Shown: positions 9,329-17,886, counted from the stretch's first letter. The stretch is 64,000 nt of DNA from an uncultured Granulosicoccaceae bacterium (GCA_938006335.1 CALLMF010000002.1:62001-126000); one strand, 5' to 3'. Notes: generated from the letters alone by a model not told the origin. Translations and numbers: made by a program.

Positions 9329-9368
9329 TACCCAATTATTACTGGTCGACAAGCGGTAGTTTTGGGTA
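9329..9368. promoter_or_regulatory. Inverted repeat between divergent GGDEF and acyl-CoA dehydrogenase genes
   Basis: A perfect 7-bp inverted repeat, TACCCAA (9329-9335) and TTGGGTA (9362-9368), flanks an AT-rich 26-bp spacer in the 263-bp divergent gap. It could be a regulator site or chance. The rest of the gap shows no recognisable gene or RNA. Confidence 0.25.
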
Positions 9369-9557
9369 ACTCCCTGATTTACGCATCCACAGGGTCGGAT
9401 GGCACACTTGTTCACCTTGATCGACAAAATACAGACGCCATTCAGCGATTGCCGTTCCCGTCGAGCAGCCTGCCTGCTGATGCCACAAGGGACTCGAACT
9501 TGCTGAGCTGTCTGCTCCGAGTACCATCTACCTTTCCGTTACCGCTTGCGTCCCCTC

Positions 9558-11345
9558 ATGAGCTACACAGCCCCTGTCCAGGAAATTCTGTTCACTCTCA
9601 CCGACGTGGTGGGATTGGCCGACATTGCCGCCCTCGACGGTTTTTCGGATGCGTCCCCTGATCTTGTCGAGGCCATACTCGACGAGTCGGCAAAGTTCAC
9701 CGCTGACGTACTCGCGCCGCTGAATTGGATAGGCGATCAACAGGGAAGTTCCCTCGCTGATGGGGTAGTCACCACCCCGGATGGTTGGAAAGAGGCGTAC
9801 GCGCAGTTCGTCGAAAACGGCTGGGGCAGTCTTTCGTTCAACCCGGAGTTTGGCGGGCAAGGCCTACCGATGAGCGTGGCGGCCGCCGTGCAGGAAATGT
9901 GGCACAGCGCCAACATGAGTTTTGGTCTCTGTCCGTTGTTGACTCAAGGCGCGGTAGACGCAATCGAGCATCACGGCTCGGACGAGCAGAAGGCGACGTA
10001 CTTGCCCAGAATGGTGGAGGGCAGCTGGTCCGGCACCATGAACCTCACCGAGCCTCAGGCGGGTTCTGATCTTGCGGCGGTGCGCACACGGGCAGAGCCG
10101 GATGGGCAGGGCGGCTATCTGATCACGGGTCAAAAGATCTATATCACCTACGGCGAGCACGACCTGACGGAAAACATCGTGCACCTGGTGCTGGCGCGTT
10201 TGCCGGACGCAGAGCCGGGCGTCAAAGGCATTTCCCTGTTCATCGTGCCCAAGTATCGCGTCAATGATGACGGTTCACTTGGCGACAGAAATGACGTGAC
10301 CTGCGTGTCACTGGAACACAAGCTCGGCATTCATGCCAGTCCCACCTGTGTCATGAGCTACGGCGACAACGGTGGCGCATGGGGCGAGCTGGTGGGCGAG
10401 GCCGGACGTGGTCTCGTGTACATGTTCACGATGATGAATCAGGCTCGCCATGCTGTTGGTGTTGAAGGCTATGGCATAGCAGAACGCGCCTATCAGAAGG
10501 CGCGGGACTACGCCAAGGACCGCACACAGGGAAAGACACTTCTCGGAAAGTCCGAGGACGATCAGAACATCATCAATCACCCTGATGTGCGACGCATGTT
10601 GATGAGCATGCGTTCGTCGGTAGAGGCCATGCGCGCGCTGGCGCTCGAGTGCGCCGCGGCCTTCGATATTGCGAGTCGCCACACTGATCCTGATGTAGCG
10701 GCACGTCACCAGCGTCGTGGTGAGTTGCTGACACCGCTGGTCAAGGGCTGGAGTACCGAGCTGGGTGTGGAGCTCTGCTCACTCGGCGTTCAGATACACG
10801 GCGGCATGGGATTCATCGAAGAAACCGGAGCAGCCCAGTTTTTGAGGGACTCGCGGATTGCCCCGATCTATGAGGGAACAACCGCGATTCAGGCCAATGA
10901 TCTTGTCGGCCGCAAGACAGCCCGGGACGGTGGGCAGGGCATGCGCGAGCTACTCACCGACATGCGTGAAACCCAGGCCGCCCTCGAAGCCGCCGATCAT
11001 GTCGAGCTCACGGCGATTGCGCGACGTTTTGGGCCAGCACTGGACGCCAGCGAAGGGGCCGTTGATTGGCTGCTCGGACAGAACGATCCCACGCTGCCCG
11101 CGGCAACCTCGGTCGAGTTCCTGATGATGGTCGGCCGATTGGCGGGTGGCTGGATGAGTGCGCGTATTGCGCTCGCGGCGTGGAAACGTCAGGAAGACGC
11201 AGATGCTGATCGCGCGTGGCTGCAGGCGCGCATCACGCTTGCGCGCTACTTTGCGCAGCGGACGCTACCGTTGGTGGAAGCAAGCCACACGATTGTGGTC
11301 GATAGCGCGGAGAGTACGATCGCGCTGGACATCGCCCAGCTGTGA
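9558..11345 (+). CDS. Acyl-CoA dehydrogenase, long (DmdC-like) type
   Basis: 595 aa, about 200 longer than classical acyl-CoA dehydrogenases, as in the DmdC-like group that carries an additional C-terminal domain. Landmarks are the FAD/substrate segment MNLTEPQAGSDL (near residue 160), QIHGGMGFIEETG, and the catalytic glutamate in APIYEGTTAIQ. It oxidises an acyl-CoA to the 2-enoyl-CoA and reduces ETF. The chain-length preference, or methylmercaptopropionyl-CoA as substrate, cannot be read from sequence. ATG 9558 (MSYTAPVQE) is preferred to the upstream TTG at 9546 because the family begins this way. Confidence 0.92.
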   Translation: MSYTAPVQEILFTLTDVVGLADIAALDGFSDASPDLVEAILDESAKFTADVLAPLNWIGDQQGSSLADGVVTTPDGWKEAYAQFVENGWGSLSFNPEFGGQGLPMSVAAAVQEMWHSANMSFGLCPLLTQGAVDAIEHHGSDEQKATYLPRMVEGSWSGTMNLTEPQAGSDLAAVRTRAEPDGQGGYLITGQKIYITYGEHDLTENIVHLVLARLPDAEPGVKGISLFIVPKYRVNDDGSLGDRNDVTCVSLEHKLGIHASPTCVMSYGDNGGAWGELVGEAGRGLVYMFTMMNQARHAVGVEGYGIAERAYQKARDYAKDRTQGKTLLGKSEDDQNIINHPDVRRMLMSMRSSVEAMRALALECAAAFDIASRHTDPDVAARHQRRGELLTPLVKGWSTELGVELCSLGVQIHGGMGFIEETGAAQFLRDSRIAPIYEGTTAIQANDLVGRKTARDGGQGMRELLTDMRETQAALEAADHVELTAIARRFGPALDASEGAVDWLLGQNDPTLPAATSVEFLMMVGRLAGGWMSARIALAAWKRQEDADADRAWLQARITLARYFAQRTLPLVEASHTIVVDSAESTIALDIAQL

Positions 11346-11357
11346 CCCGATGCTGAC

Positions 11358-11702
11358 TCAGCTCTGAGTCAGGGTGCGGCGCAGCGTGCTGTCGAGTCCG
11401 ATGTCCTGTCTCTCGGTGATGGCCGCTAGCGGAATGGCTCCGTACACATGCGGAAAGAGCTCATCGCCACCGCTGGTGTTTTCATGCACCAGGGTGGCAT
11501 CGAAGCGTGTGGTATCGAGGGTCAGCAATACGATATTGTCGGCACCCTTGAACCATCGATCGAGTACACCGGACAACTGCGCCCGGTAGCAACAGTGCAA
11601 GAAGCCTTCGCTCTCCAGCGACGCGGCACGGTAGTACCCGCAAGCCTCTGCAGCAGCAAGGTCGGCACGGGTGCAGATGTGATGTAGTGCTGGTGTGTCC
11701 AT
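11358..11702 (-). CDS. DUF952 family protein
   Basis: A 114-aa single-domain protein matching DUF952: an N-terminal 'HHICTRADLAAAEACGYY' start, the SEGFLHCCY motif and the FPHVYGAIPL motif. The function of the family is not established. It is convergent with the acyl-CoA dehydrogenase (12-bp gap) and divergent from the enoyl-CoA hydratase gene. Its ATG is at 11702. Confidence 0.8.
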   Translation of the reverse strand: MDTPALHHICTRADLAAAEACGYYRAASLESEGFLHCCYRAQLSGVLDRWFKGADNIVLLTLDTTRFDATLVHENTSGGDELFPHVYGAIPLAAITERQDIGLDSTLRRTLTQS

Positions 11703-11766
11703 CGCGCGACCATAGCCGAGATTCGCAGGCCTTGGTATCGTCTGGGCTATCCGTCCGCCAACCCTT

Positions 11767-11787
11767 CGACGTCGATCGATGACGTCG
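11767..11787. promoter_or_regulatory. Palindrome upstream of enoyl-CoA hydratase
   Basis: CGACGTC and GACGTCG form perfect 7-bp arms around a 7-bp spacer, ending 19 bp before the ATG of the hydratase gene. The location would suit an operator in the 104-bp divergent region shared with the DUF952 gene. No matching regulator is encoded next to it. Confidence 0.3.
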
Positions 11788-11806
11788 CCCTCCGGAACAC
11801 GCTCTC

Positions 11807-12577
11807 ATGGCCAACTCCCACATTCTCACCGAGAACAACGGCTCGGTTGCCACGCTACGACTCAATCGCCCTGAAGCGCTCAACGCGCTGAACGCCGCGA
11901 TGCTCGATGAAGTCAAGCTCACGATAGAGGCCTGGGACGCCGACCCACAGATTCGCGCCATCGTCATCACCGGCTCGGAAAAGGCCTTTGCTGCCGGCGC
12001 TGACATCAAGGAGATGATCGACAAGACCCATCTGGACGCCATGGCGGAAAACCTGCTGGACGGTTGGTATTGCATTGCGCGTTGCCGGACACCCACCATC
12101 GCGGCGGTTTCCGGCTACGCGCTCGGGGGTGGCTGCGAAGTGGCCATGATGTGCGACATCCTGTTGTGCTCGGACACCGCACGTTTCGGACAGCCGGAAA
12201 TCACCATTGGTACGATCCCGGGACTTGGGGGCACTCAGCGTCTGACGCGTCGCGTTGGTTCTGCCAAGGCGATGGAGCTGGTGCTTACAGGACGGATGAT
12301 GGACGCGGAAGAAGCGGAGCGCTCAGGTCTGGTATCGCGCGTCGTGCCGCTCGCCGAGCTCGAAGCGCAAGCGCAGGAAACCGCTCAGCGAGTGGCCGGT
12401 TTTTCCGGCGCTGCGGTGCGCTTGGCCCGTGATTGCGTGCATGCTGCAGGATCAACGACGCTCGAACAGGGTATTGCGCTCGAGCAGCGGGCGTTCCACT
12501 CACTGTTCGGTACTGAAGACCAGATCGAAGGCATGACCGCGTTTGCCGAGAAGCGCACGCCGAACTTCAAACGCTAG
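11807..12577 (+). CDS. Enoyl-CoA hydratase
   Basis: A 256-aa classical crotonase with both catalytic glutamates: E111 in GGGCEVAMMCD and E131 in GQPEITIGTIPGLGG. AGADIKEM forms the oxyanion-hole loop near residue 65. It hydrates trans-2-enoyl-CoA to 3-hydroxyacyl-CoA, most likely short-chain substrates. Unlike the crotonase at 906-1694, its active site is fully hydratase-like. It is monocistronic as far as can be seen and convergent with the DUF1835 gene. Confidence 0.92.
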   Translation: MANSHILTENNGSVATLRLNRPEALNALNAAMLDEVKLTIEAWDADPQIRAIVITGSEKAFAAGADIKEMIDKTHLDAMAENLLDGWYCIARCRTPTIAAVSGYALGGGCEVAMMCDILLCSDTARFGQPEITIGTIPGLGGTQRLTRRVGSAKAMELVLTGRMMDAEEAERSGLVSRVVPLAELEAQAQETAQRVAGFSGAAVRLARDCVHAAGSTTLEQGIALEQRAFHSLFGTEDQIEGMTAFAEKRTPNFKR

Positions 12578-12608
12578 TTCTGTCGATCCTTGGTCAATGT
12601 GCGGGGTG

Positions 12609-13535
12609 TCATGCGCCGACGGTCTCAAGGTGCTGACGCGTGTCGTCCCACGCCCAGAAAACCCCCGAGGTTGACAGGTGTACACCACCGAGCCAATAGT
12701 CTCGTGTCCGTTGTCTTCGTGTGGGCGTAGCTCCCGCGATGAGGTCCCTACCGATGTCGGTTAGTGACAGTGCATCGCCATTCACGATCAGAGGTGCGTC
12801 ACCGGAGGCCAGCTGATCAAGGGTGCTGTAGGTTTTCAGGTCGCCGATATACAGTACCGTCTCGTTTTCCATGTTCTTCACGAATACGCGATCACGTTGT
12901 GTCTCGCCGTCAGCGATCACCTGCATTAGCTGTCGCTCCGTGCGCGTCAGCCCGTCCGATAGCCAGGGAAATTCTTCGAAGTGCCGGTGCAAGGCGGTGC
13001 GCAAGAACGGTAGCTCGTCACTGCCGCAGCGCACGAAATGGTGAAGTTCCATGGGATCGGGCTTACGGTAGAGCCCCCAGACGGCGTGCGCCAGTTCACG
13101 TTGTGCGTGCGATACGTCCTGTCGGCCTGGAAATAGCGCTTGCATTTGCAGGGCGTTCAGTTGCCCAAGTCCCTTGAACCCCTCGATGCCGGGGAATTGA
13201 TCGATGCACACCAGGCTGAGCCGCGTGCGTTCTGGTGAGTGGATATGAAACCAGTCGAGCAGTTGCAGAAGCTGCAGCTGGTCCAGAAGGTCATGTTCAA
13301 ACCAGAGCACGACTTCATCGTGCTCTGCGGCAGAGCTCAAGCAGGCATCACGTGCTTCGAAGGCTGACGCGTCATCTGCAAGGTAGCGGGCTCGAACTCG
13401 GCTCAACGCGCTGAACGACAGTTCTTCGGGGAAGGGCCCGTGGTGCATGGGGTCGCGCCAGGGCAGCACTGTGCCAGGCAGATCGGTTGCCCGGATGATC
13501 TCAGCGGCGGAGTCGCCGTTGGTGATATGGAGCAT
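12609..13535 (-). CDS. DUF1835 domain protein
   Basis: The protein begins MLHITNGDSAAEIIR, the standard start of DUF1835 proteins, and continues with the family's WRDPMHHGPFPE segment and a WFEHDLLDQLQLLQLL segment. It is 308 aa from ATG 13535; the track's longer start at 13562 is a TTG overlapping the upstream gene. The biochemical role is unknown. The start lies 5 bp after the stop of the 3-methyladenine glycosylase gene, so the two are cotranscribed. Confidence 0.75.
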   Translation of the reverse strand: MLHITNGDSAAEIIRATDLPGTVLPWRDPMHHGPFPEELSFSALSRVRARYLADDASAFEARDACLSSAAEHDEVVLWFEHDLLDQLQLLQLLDWFHIHSPERTRLSLVCIDQFPGIEGFKGLGQLNALQMQALFPGRQDVSHAQRELAHAVWGLYRKPDPMELHHFVRCGSDELPFLRTALHRHFEEFPWLSDGLTRTERQLMQVIADGETQRDRVFVKNMENETVLYIGDLKTYSTLDQLASGDAPLIVNGDALSLTDIGRDLIAGATPTRRQRTRDYWLGGVHLSTSGVFWAWDDTRQHLETVGA

Positions 13536-13540
13536 GCGCT

Positions 13541-14131
13541 CTACGCGCCACTGCGTATCCAACAGTCGGCAAGGTGATCGTCAACCAGCCCGACCGCTTG
13601 CATGTAGGCGTAACAAATGGTCGTGCCGACAAAGCTCATGCCGCGCTTTTTCAAGTCCTTGGACAAGGCGTCGCTGACCGGCGTGGATACGGGCACATCG
13701 TCGTGGCTCTTCCAGGTGTTGTGCACCGGTGTGTGGTCGACGTAGCTCCACAGGTAATCCGAGAAGCTGCCCGCTTCCTGCTGAATGTCCAGAAGCACAC
13801 AAGCGTTTTTACGCGTGGAAAAAACCTTCTGTCGATGACGCACTATCGCCGGCTCGAGCAAGGCCTTCTCCAGCGCTGTGTCGGTCATACTGGCGACACG
13901 CGCTGGATCGAAGTCGTGAAAGATGCGCAGGTATCCCTCGCGTTTGCGGAGCACGGTCTCCCAGCTCAGACCCGCCTGAGCACCCTCTAGTGTCAGTAGC
14001 TCGAACAAGGTCCGGTCGTCGTGGACCGGTACAGCCCATTCGGTGTCGTGGTAGTGCGCGTAAAACGCCTTTCCCTCGCCATTACCGAAACACCGGCGCT
14101 TGCCGTCAACGCCGGGTTCGAGAGGGCTCAT
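13541..14131 (-). CDS. tag: DNA-3-methyladenine glycosylase I
   Basis: 196 aa, similar to E. coli Tag (187 aa). All four zinc-ligand positions of the family are visible: Cys in KRRCFGN, His in YHDTEW, and His/Cys in DDHLADCW. The substrate-pocket segment LTLEGAQAGLSWETVL is typical. It excises 3-methyladenine from alkylated DNA. It is followed within 5 bp by the DUF1835 gene, and preceded by a small membrane-protein gene ending 21 bp after this gene's start. Confidence 0.95.
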   Translation of the reverse strand: MSPLEPGVDGKRRCFGNGEGKAFYAHYHDTEWAVPVHDDRTLFELLTLEGAQAGLSWETVLRKREGYLRIFHDFDPARVASMTDTALEKALLEPAIVRHRQKVFSTRKNACVLLDIQQEAGSFSDYLWSYVDHTPVHNTWKSHDDVPVSTPVSDALSKDLKKRGMSFVGTTICYAYMQAVGLVDDHLADCWIRSGA

Positions 14132-14152
14132 GCGCTGGTGAAGAGCGCCTGC

Positions 14153-14455
14153 TCAGCCCTTGTCGACAGAAGGGGTGTCGACAGTGGATGTGTCGTTGAC
14201 ACGAGGCGACGGTGTTCCGCCGACGCGGGTCGCGGTACCGCTACCCGGTGATCCGGCTTTCCATGCGTCGCTGATGCGGGTCCAGAGCGAACGGAAGGTG
14301 TCAGGACGTCGCAGGTCCAGGCCCAGCCTTGCACCGAAGATGATGTACCCGAGCATGAGAAGCGCGAGCAGTTTGAAGACGAAAAACAACACGACCAGAA
14401 TGCCGATGTTGAGCGGACTCCAGCCTGGAAGAAGTTGACTCTTGAGATCGTTCAT
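14153..14455 (-). CDS. Small single-pass membrane protein, function unknown
   Basis: A 100-aa protein starting at ATG 14455 with GGAG ten bases upstream. The much longer track ORF runs back through the GH1 gene and is not supported. Residues ~17-42 form one hydrophobic helix (GILVVLFFVFKLLALLML), then a basic stretch (LDLRRPDTFRSLW) and a Ser/Thr/Asp-rich tail. I do not recognise the family. It is upstream of tag and DUF1835 on the same strand with a 21-bp gap, so the three probably form one transcript. Confidence 0.6.
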   Translation of the reverse strand: MNDLKSQLLPGWSPLNIGILVVLFFVFKLLALLMLGYIIFGARLGLDLRRPDTFRSLWTRISDAWKAGSPGSGTATRVGGTPSPRVNDTSTVDTPSVDKG

Positions 14456-14485
14456 AGCTTGCTTGCTCCGGTCACGGTTGTACAA

Positions 14486-14514
14486 GGATATGTGGGTCAG
14501 CTCGCCGTTGACAA
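14486..14514 (-). promoter_or_regulatory. Candidate sigma70 promoter for small membrane protein-tag-DUF1835
   Basis: On the minus strand, TTGTCA and ATATCC are separated by 17 bp, about 30 bp upstream of ATG 14455. The -35 matches five of six consensus bases; the -10 is weak. Visual call only. Confidence 0.35.
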
Positions 14515-14593
14515 GGCTCGGCCGGGAAATACGGCAGTGAATGGCGGGCCGGGTCAGGGCCGCTGACGCCGCTGTGCCGCGGTAGCCGTGACT

Positions 14594-14608
14594 CAGGGGA
14601 CTCCCCTG
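14594..14608. promoter_or_regulatory. 15-bp perfect palindrome, operator-like
   Basis: CAGGGGA-C-TCCCCTG has perfect 7-bp arms around one central base. It lies in the 200-bp gap between the GH1 gene end and the small membrane-protein gene, about 80 bp upstream of the predicted promoter. It could be a regulator site or a transcript hairpin. Confidence 0.35.
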
Positions 14609-14629
14609 CGACATTGTCATCAATTGTTG

Positions 14630-14647
14630 CACGCGCGAGCGCGCGTG
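14630..14647 (-). terminator. GC-rich hairpin after the beta-glucosidase gene
   Basis: CACGCGCG and its complement form an 8-bp stem with a two-base loop, starting 8 bp after the beta-glucosidase stop on the minus strand. No T-run follows, so it may be a weak or Rho-assisted end, or a 3'-stabilising hairpin. Confidence 0.35.
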
Positions 14648-14655
14648 AAGCGGTG

Positions 14656-16020
14656 TCAGCGAAGTGCTTGTGCCGTTGCCAGTTCGCTGAACCAGTGACC
14701 GCTTTTCTTGATGGTGCGGACCTGGGTGTCGTAGTCGACATGGGTGAGGCCAAAACGCATCGTGTAGCCCTCGGCCCACTCGTAATTGTCCATCAGACTC
14801 CACGCGAAGTAACCGCGAACATCGACGTCTTGTTCGATGGCATCGGCAACGGCCGCGATATGGCTGGCGAGGTAGTCGAGTCGCGGTTGATCGTCGATAG
14901 CTCCGCTGTTGTCGGGTCCCATGTTGTAGCAAGCGCCATTTTCGGTGACGTAACACGGTGGCAGGGTGTAGCGCGAATTCAGCTGAACCAGCACACGCGT
15001 CATTGCGCTGGCGTCGATCTCCCATCCGATGTCGGTGCGTTCACCGTTTGTCGTGGCTTCGACTTCAGTGGTATGCGGAAACTCGCTGTCGTCGCGGCGG
15101 TTGTCTGCGACACACGTTGGTGTGTAGTAATTCAGTCCCCACCAGTCGAGGGGTTGCTGGATGGTGGCCAGGTCACCCGCCTCAATGCCGAGGTGCTGAC
15201 CGAGCGCGTCGAGCAGTTCGTCGTCGTAGCACCCTTCAAAGATGGGTGAAAAGAACGCGCCATTGAACATCTGAAAATGCCGTTCGGCCGCCGCCGTGTC
15301 TTCTGCCGAATCGGTAGCGGAGGACAACGCCACTGGATTGAGCACAATGCCCATCGGCAGATCGCTACGCACAGTGAGCGCTGCCTGAACCCCGAGCCCG
15401 TGGGCCAGGTTGGTGACGTGCACTGTCCGCATGGCGGTGGCAACGTCGCTGCTGCCTGGAGCGTGGATTCCCCACAGATGGCCGAGGTAGCAAGAACAGA
15501 AGGGTTCGTTGAAGGTGGCGAGCGCGTCTATCCGGTCGCCGATTCGCGATACCACGGCATGCGTGTACTCCGCAAAGGCGTAAGCGGTGTCGCGATGGGT
15601 CCATCCCCCCTTGTCTTGGAGTGCTTGCGGCAGATCCCAGTGATACAACGTCGGGAATGCCTGCAGATCGCGTGCAAGCAGCCCGTCGACCAGGCGATCG
15701 TACCAATCAAGGCCTTTTTCATTGACAGCTCCCCGACCATCAGGCACCACTCGTGGCCATGCGATCGAGAAGCGATAGGCGTCGACGCCATACTGCTTTA
15801 TCAGATCGAGATCACTGGCCTGACGGTGGTAGTGATCACAAGCGACGGCGCCTGTATCACCGTTGATGACTCGGCCCGGCGTGGCGGAAAACGTATCCCA
15901 GATAGAGGCCTTGCGTCCATCCTCGTCGATAGCGCCTTCGATCTGGTAGGCGGCTGTCGCTACGCCAAAACGAAAGTCCTTGGGGAGCGTGTTGGCGAGC
16001 GCCGCTGGGTCTGCTGTCAT
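14656..16020 (-). CDS. Beta-glucosidase, glycoside hydrolase family 1
   Basis: 454 aa, typical for GH1. The catalytic acid/base is E172 in ATFNEPF, and the nucleophile is E360 in YVTENGACY. The N-terminal FRFGVATAAYQIEGA and the DAYRFSIAWPR strand are classic. It hydrolyses beta-linked gluco- or galactosides by a retaining mechanism. There is no signal peptide, so it is cytoplasmic and needs imported substrate; the nearest transporter, an MFS gene 0.6 kb further upstream on the same strand, is not obviously a sugar carrier. The 201-bp upstream gap shows no confident promoter. Confidence 0.95.
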   Translation of the reverse strand: MTADPAALANTLPKDFRFGVATAAYQIEGAIDEDGRKASIWDTFSATPGRVINGDTGAVACDHYHRQASDLDLIKQYGVDAYRFSIAWPRVVPDGRGAVNEKGLDWYDRLVDGLLARDLQAFPTLYHWDLPQALQDKGGWTHRDTAYAFAEYTHAVVSRIGDRIDALATFNEPFCSCYLGHLWGIHAPGSSDVATAMRTVHVTNLAHGLGVQAALTVRSDLPMGIVLNPVALSSATDSAEDTAAAERHFQMFNGAFFSPIFEGCYDDELLDALGQHLGIEAGDLATIQQPLDWWGLNYYTPTCVADNRRDDSEFPHTTEVEATTNGERTDIGWEIDASAMTRVLVQLNSRYTLPPCYVTENGACYNMGPDNSGAIDDQPRLDYLASHIAAVADAIEQDVDVRGYFAWSLMDNYEWAEGYTMRFGLTHVDYDTQVRTIKKSGHWFSELATAQALR

Positions 16021-16221
16021 CTACAACCAATCTCGGGATGGGGCGCGTGGACCGAAGGCTACCTGGCCAGATGCCTTGCGACAGGATCCGCGCAGGGCGA
16101 CTTGTATGCGCCGAAGCTGGCATGTTACCGAGCCGTTCGAGAGGCGGCAATGATAGATCGCCCGCACGGGCACAACGGCCCACCGATAATCGCGCAGCGC
16201 CTGCGCTGGTCAGGCTCGCGG

Positions 16222-16578
16222 TCAGCGCAGGTTGATCGTCAGAAGAACGACCGCAAACGCCAACTCGGCAGCGGCAAAGCTACGCGACAGAAACTCCCCG
16301 CTCTTGTCCATCACGAACGAGCTTATGCGACCCAGGGCAGCCCCTGCGTACATGAAGCCGACCATCGCGAACCCGAGTGGCTCGTTGATGATGAGCGCCG
16401 CGACGCCGACAACAACGAACAGGCATCCATTGACCGCGCGAACTTCGGACAGGCCCAAACGCCGTCCATCGACGAGCTGCAGCCCGAGCTTCTCCATCGT
16501 GTAGTGAGGTTTGAACCATCCGATAAGGCCGAAACCGATCGTCGCTGCCATCAGGATCGTGTTGATTACCGCGATCAT
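16222..16578 (-). CDS. DUF4345-like small membrane protein
   Basis: 118 aa with four hydrophobic helices. The arrangement EVRAVNGCLFVVVG followed by GAALGRISSFVMD is the DUF4345 pattern. The function is unknown. The start at ATG 16578 has a strong ribosome-binding site (GAGGAAAGAAG). It follows the MFS gene on the same strand after 86 bp. A short CAGCGC/GCGCTG hairpin lies just past its stop at 16195-16208. Confidence 0.65.
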   Translation of the reverse strand: MIAVINTILMAATIGFGLIGWFKPHYTMEKLGLQLVDGRRLGLSEVRAVNGCLFVVVGVAALIINEPLGFAMVGFMYAGAALGRISSFVMDKSGEFLSRSFAAAELAFAVVLLTINLR

Positions 16579-16664
16579 CTTCTTTCCTCAGGAATGGGTG
16601 CGAACGGTCGTCTCGCCGAGGTACTGCGTGTGGGTACGGTTACCTTGATCTATCGGTTCAGCGA

Positions 16665-17861
16665 TCATCTGGCGCCGCCCGATTCGCGCAGTCGCCACAT
16701 TGACACAATGCCGAAGGCGGGCCCGAGTGCAAGAACGACAAACGTGGCCTTCCAGCCGATGGCAGCGGCCACCAGCGGCGTCGCCTGTACGGTCAGCGTG
16801 GCGAGCGCAAAACCGCAGGCAGTCTGCAGGGTCAACAGGCTGCCTGCCTTGTCGGGTGGAGCCGCATCGGCGACCAGTGCGGAGAACTGAGCCGAGTCGG
16901 GAATGACGGCCAGTCCCCACAGCACCGCTACCGTGAATACCAGCGGCACCGCGCCCCCGAACACAACGGCCATGGCGAGGCCTGCACTGCCGCTTGCGGC
17001 CATCGCAATGATCGTCAATCGGGCCTTGCCGATGTGATCGGCGTATTTGCCGGCCAAGGGGCAGAGAAGCGCCCCGGCGCCGATGGCCACGAATGCCGTC
17101 AGCGTGGAAAGGCGCTCGGCGCCGTGGGAGCTCATGTGGTACCCGTAGGAGACGGCGGTCGCGGTTCCGATCCATGCCCACAGCGCATAGAGCTCCCACA
17201 TGTGCCCGAGATAGCCCCCGAAAGCCAGGCGGATCTTCTTGTCGGTCCAGGCAAGGGAGGCGGCAGCAAGGTCGAGTCTGGCGGCGCGGGCATGGTGCGG
17301 ACCCAGCGAGCACGCCAGTACCAGCACGGCGGAGGAGGCTGCAAGCAAGGACGCGACGGTGGTCGTGGTGCGCCAGTGACTGCCACCCAGCCAGGCGATC
17401 AGGTGAGGGGCTGCCGATCCGAGGGTCAGTGCGCCGACAAGCAGCCCCACCAACCAGCCGCGGTCACGATCGCCCCAGCCCACCATGATCTTCATGCCGA
17501 CGGGATAGACGCCCGCCAGGAACGCTCCGGTGAGTGCTCGCATCAGCACCACCGTCGGCGAGTCGGTCGGTAGTGCAAGCGTAGTGGCGTTGGCAACAGC
17601 CGCGAGTATGGCGCTTGCTGCGAATACGCGCCGCGGGTCAAGCGTGTCTGCCAGCCCCGATAGTGCGATGGTGAGGGCACCCACGACAAACCCCAGCGGG
17701 ACAGCTGCGGAGAGTAGCGCGACGCGTGCCCGGCCAAGCGTGACCTCTGTCGCGAGGTCTGCCTGCACAGCCGATGAAACAAACCATAGCGACATCGCCA
17801 TGATCTCGGCGAGGGCGAGCAGTGTGACCGAACGAAGCTTGGGCCTTGTGTTCAGTAGCAC
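16665..17861 (-). CDS. Major facilitator superfamily transporter
   Basis: About 398 aa from a GTG at 17861, with roughly twelve hydrophobic segments in two halves joined by a cytoplasmic loop near residue 190-200. Opening residues LALAEIMAMSLWFVSSAV and the RALTGAFLAGVYPVGMKI helix are MFS-like (compare nitrate/cyanate-type and Bcr-type carriers). The substrate is not identifiable. The longer track ORF (start 17984) would overlap the UspA gene by 98 bp and add an un-MFS-like basic tail. The chosen start gives a normal length and a 25-bp gap, but the exact codon is uncertain. Confidence 0.8.
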   Translation of the reverse strand: MLLNTRPKLRSVTLLALAEIMAMSLWFVSSAVQADLATEVTLGRARVALLSAAVPLGFVVGALTIALSGLADTLDPRRVFAASAILAAVANATTLALPTDSPTVVLMRALTGAFLAGVYPVGMKIMVGWGDRDRGWLVGLLVGALTLGSAAPHLIAWLGGSHWRTTTTVASLLAASSAVLVLACSLGPHHARAARLDLAAASLAWTDKKIRLAFGGYLGHMWELYALWAWIGTATAVSYGYHMSSHGAERLSTLTAFVAIGAGALLCPLAGKYADHIGKARLTIIAMAASGSAGLAMAVVFGGAVPLVFTVAVLWGLAVIPDSAQFSALVADAAPPDKAGSLLTLQTACGFALATLTVQATPLVAAAIGWKATFVVLALGPAFGIVSMWRLRESGGAR

Positions 17862-17886
17862 TGTAAATGCGCGCCTCGAGACCGTT

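Noticed and set aside
9455-9510. tRNA-like TTCGAGTCC sequence on the minus strand
   Set aside because: It resembles a T-arm loop, but the flanking bases do not pair into a five-bp stem, and no cloverleaf can be built around it.
14153-15025. 290-aa minus-strand ORF containing the small membrane protein
   Set aside because: Its upstream two-thirds lies antisense/out of frame inside the GH1 gene and is low-complexity; only the last 100 codons from ATG 14455 have a ribosome-binding site and a plausible protein.
15277-16890. 537-aa plus-strand ORF
   Set aside because: It is the opposite-strand shadow of the GH1, DUF4345 and MFS genes, with Arg/His/Cys-rich composition and no recognisable domain.
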